From Opitutia bacterium (GTDB lineage: Bacteria > Verrucomicrobiota > Verrucomicrobiia > Opitutales > UBA953), in assembly GCA_947460445.1 (NCBI GenBank), contig CANHHS010000006.1, positions 1-23,953 on the forward strand: DNA of 23,953 bases. The letters run 5' to 3'. Below are positions 23,029 to 23,953 of the stretch, piece after piece (the first letter of the stretch is position 1; each line of letters starts with the position of its first letter). The translations under genes and the position numbers were made by a program. Below the pieces are notes generated by a model. That model had not been told where the DNA came from. It saw only the letters and a list, made by a program, of their open reading frames with translations, and did not search any database.

Positions 23029-23953
23029 TCACTGTCCAAGCTCAACATCTTGGCGCACGAGTAACCACCAGACTTCATTCGTACGAAGTTCGATCGGGGT
23101 AACCTTGTAACCTTCAGCCCGAGGCGCATCCGAGCCGCTAGCTTCGAGCAATCGAACGTTAGCACGCTCGGCTCCTGGATAATCTCCATACCCAACCGAC
23201 AATCCCTTTAAGTAATAAGGCAGTGGCCAGTAATTGGTACCATGCACCTGTATGACAAATGAACTGTCTGACGTTGCCGCCGCACGAATAGCACGCGCGA
23301 CCGGTGGGACAGCGGCGGATGTCTCGAGGTAGGCATAGCGGACGTCAGCGACCCAGCGGAATACGCCGATGGACAACAACACCAAGAGAAGGCCGCGGAC
23401 AACGCGCCATGTACCCTCGTCGAAATCACGGCACAGGTCGTCAAAAACCAGTTCCGGCAGCAGCACAATCAATACGAGCATATCAACCGTCATCAATAGC
23501 CACGGCGTTTTGTATGGCAGGAGAAGATGCACGAGTAGCACGAGCGCCGATGCCAGCAAGAGAGGATCGAGTCTATGGCGACCAAGTGGCGTCTCTACAC
23601 GACGTCGCCAACGACCATAGCCCGCCGCAAGAAGCAACAAGGTCGATAGGATCCACGGCCAAACCGAAACAAGCTTCAAGGGTTCCTGAGTCACACCCGC
23701 AGCGATTCCAAAGGCACGCCCGATTTGAACCCACCAAGCGGCCAGAGCAGGCAAGTCGGTAAAGAATGTACTTTGCCAGTAGGCCCAGAAAAAGACTGTC
23801 GAGACCCAGAAGATAACCAACCCGCCCCGAGAGCGTTCGCCGCGACGCAACCAGAGATAGGATACTGCGAACACACACAGGTAAAGGGCAGCGGTAACCT
23901 TGCAGGCGAGCGCGAGGCCGGCAGCGGCACCGGCAACGAAACGCAGCCGCCAG
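23029..23953 (-). CDS. GT-C membrane glycosyltransferase, Agl23/TIGR03663-like, N-terminus outside window
   Basis: About 307 residues of the C-terminal part are visible. The frame stays open through the window edge at 23953, so the true start lies beyond it; a GTG at 23874 is internal. The visible N-terminal segment RFVAGAAAGLALACKVTAAL matches the conserved GT39-like helix-loop found in this family, and several hydrophobic membrane helices follow, for example VIFWVSTVFFWAYW and LASALVLLVHLLLPYKTPWLL. The C-terminal soluble part contains TNYWPLPYYLKGLSVGYGDY, a close match to the DYWPLPWYL pattern of Agl23-type proteins, which are predicted to transfer sugars from lipid-linked donors. The acceptor and function are unknown. 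The gene is convergent with the TPR gene. Confidence 0.82.
   Translation of the reverse strand, partial: WRLRFVAGAAAGLALACKVTAALYLCVFAVSYLWLRRGERSRGGLVIFWVSTVFFWAYWQSTFFTDLPALAAWWVQIGRAFGIAAGVTQEPLKLVSVWPWILSTLLLLAAGYGRWRRRVETPLGRHRLDPLLLASALVLLVHLLLPYKTPWLLMTVDMLVLIVLLPELVFDDLCRDFDEGTWRVVRGLLLVLLSIGVFRWVADVRYAYLETSAAVPPVARAIRAAATSDSSFVIQVHGTNYWPLPYYLKGLSVGYGDYPGAERANVRLLEASGSDAPRAEGYKVTPIELRTNEVWWLLVRQDVELGQ

Noticed and set aside
1..23953. Mobile elements, CRISPR arrays, tRNA/rRNA genes or integration scars
   Set aside because: No transposase, integrase, spaced repeats, tRNA-like cloverleaf or rRNA sequence was found on either strand by eye, and codon use looks uniform.

Overview
The window holds 17 protein-coding genes on both strands at about 90-95% coding density. 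Gaps are short, the longest being about 124 bases, so no stretch over 300 bases lacks a gene. I see no rRNA, tRNA, CRISPR array, insertion sequence, integrase or prophage gene. It reads as a chromosomal housekeeping region. GC content is moderate and codon use looks uniform throughout. The best guess for the source is a Verrucomicrobiota bacterium, possibly of the Opitutae type. The reasons are a GreA fused behind about 500 extra residues (a long form also known from Chlamydia), a TPR/ExbB/ExbD/ExbD envelope cluster, and genes that mostly lack a Shine-Dalgarno motif. This assignment is inference, because the window has no phylogenetic marker that can be tested by eye.

Layout. At 1-1675, the 3' part of rpe (ribulose-phosphate epimerase, cut by the window edge) converges on rlmN (23S rRNA methyltransferase). 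At 1676-3825, a 78-base divergent spacer leads to the long GreA-family elongation factor, which ends at a strong intrinsic terminator. At 3859-4797 lies a fused ArsR-type regulator and SAM methyltransferase. At 4877-10956 a five-gene run encodes a very large exported TPR protein, a second exported TPR-like protein, ExbB with its own signal peptide, and two ExbD proteins, closed by an intrinsic terminator. At 11034-17119 a tight run encodes NAD+ synthetase, a GlcD-type FAD oxidase, a HAD phosphatase and UvrB. The uvrB stop directly abuts the stop of mutL, which comes from the other strand (17120-18859). Divergent from mutL are a DUF255/YyaL thioredoxin-domain protein and a half-size TauE/SafE (TSUP) membrane protein. 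A membrane-anchored TPR protein of unknown role follows. The window ends in a GT-C/Agl23-like membrane glycosyltransferase whose N-terminus lies outside.

How the genes may work together. The ExbB/ExbD/ExbD run is a proton-driven inner-membrane motor whose likely partners are the two exported TPR proteins; no TonB, TolA, TolB or Pal is present in the window. The FAD oxidase and HAD phosphatase could form a phosphoglycolate-to-glyoxylate pair next to uvrB, but the HAD sequence looks more like a beta-phosphoglucomutase relative, so this is only a hypothesis. UvrB and MutL are nucleotide-excision and mismatch repair proteins. MutL has lost every recognisable metal-binding motif of the MutL endonuclease, which is the clearest single-gene oddity here.
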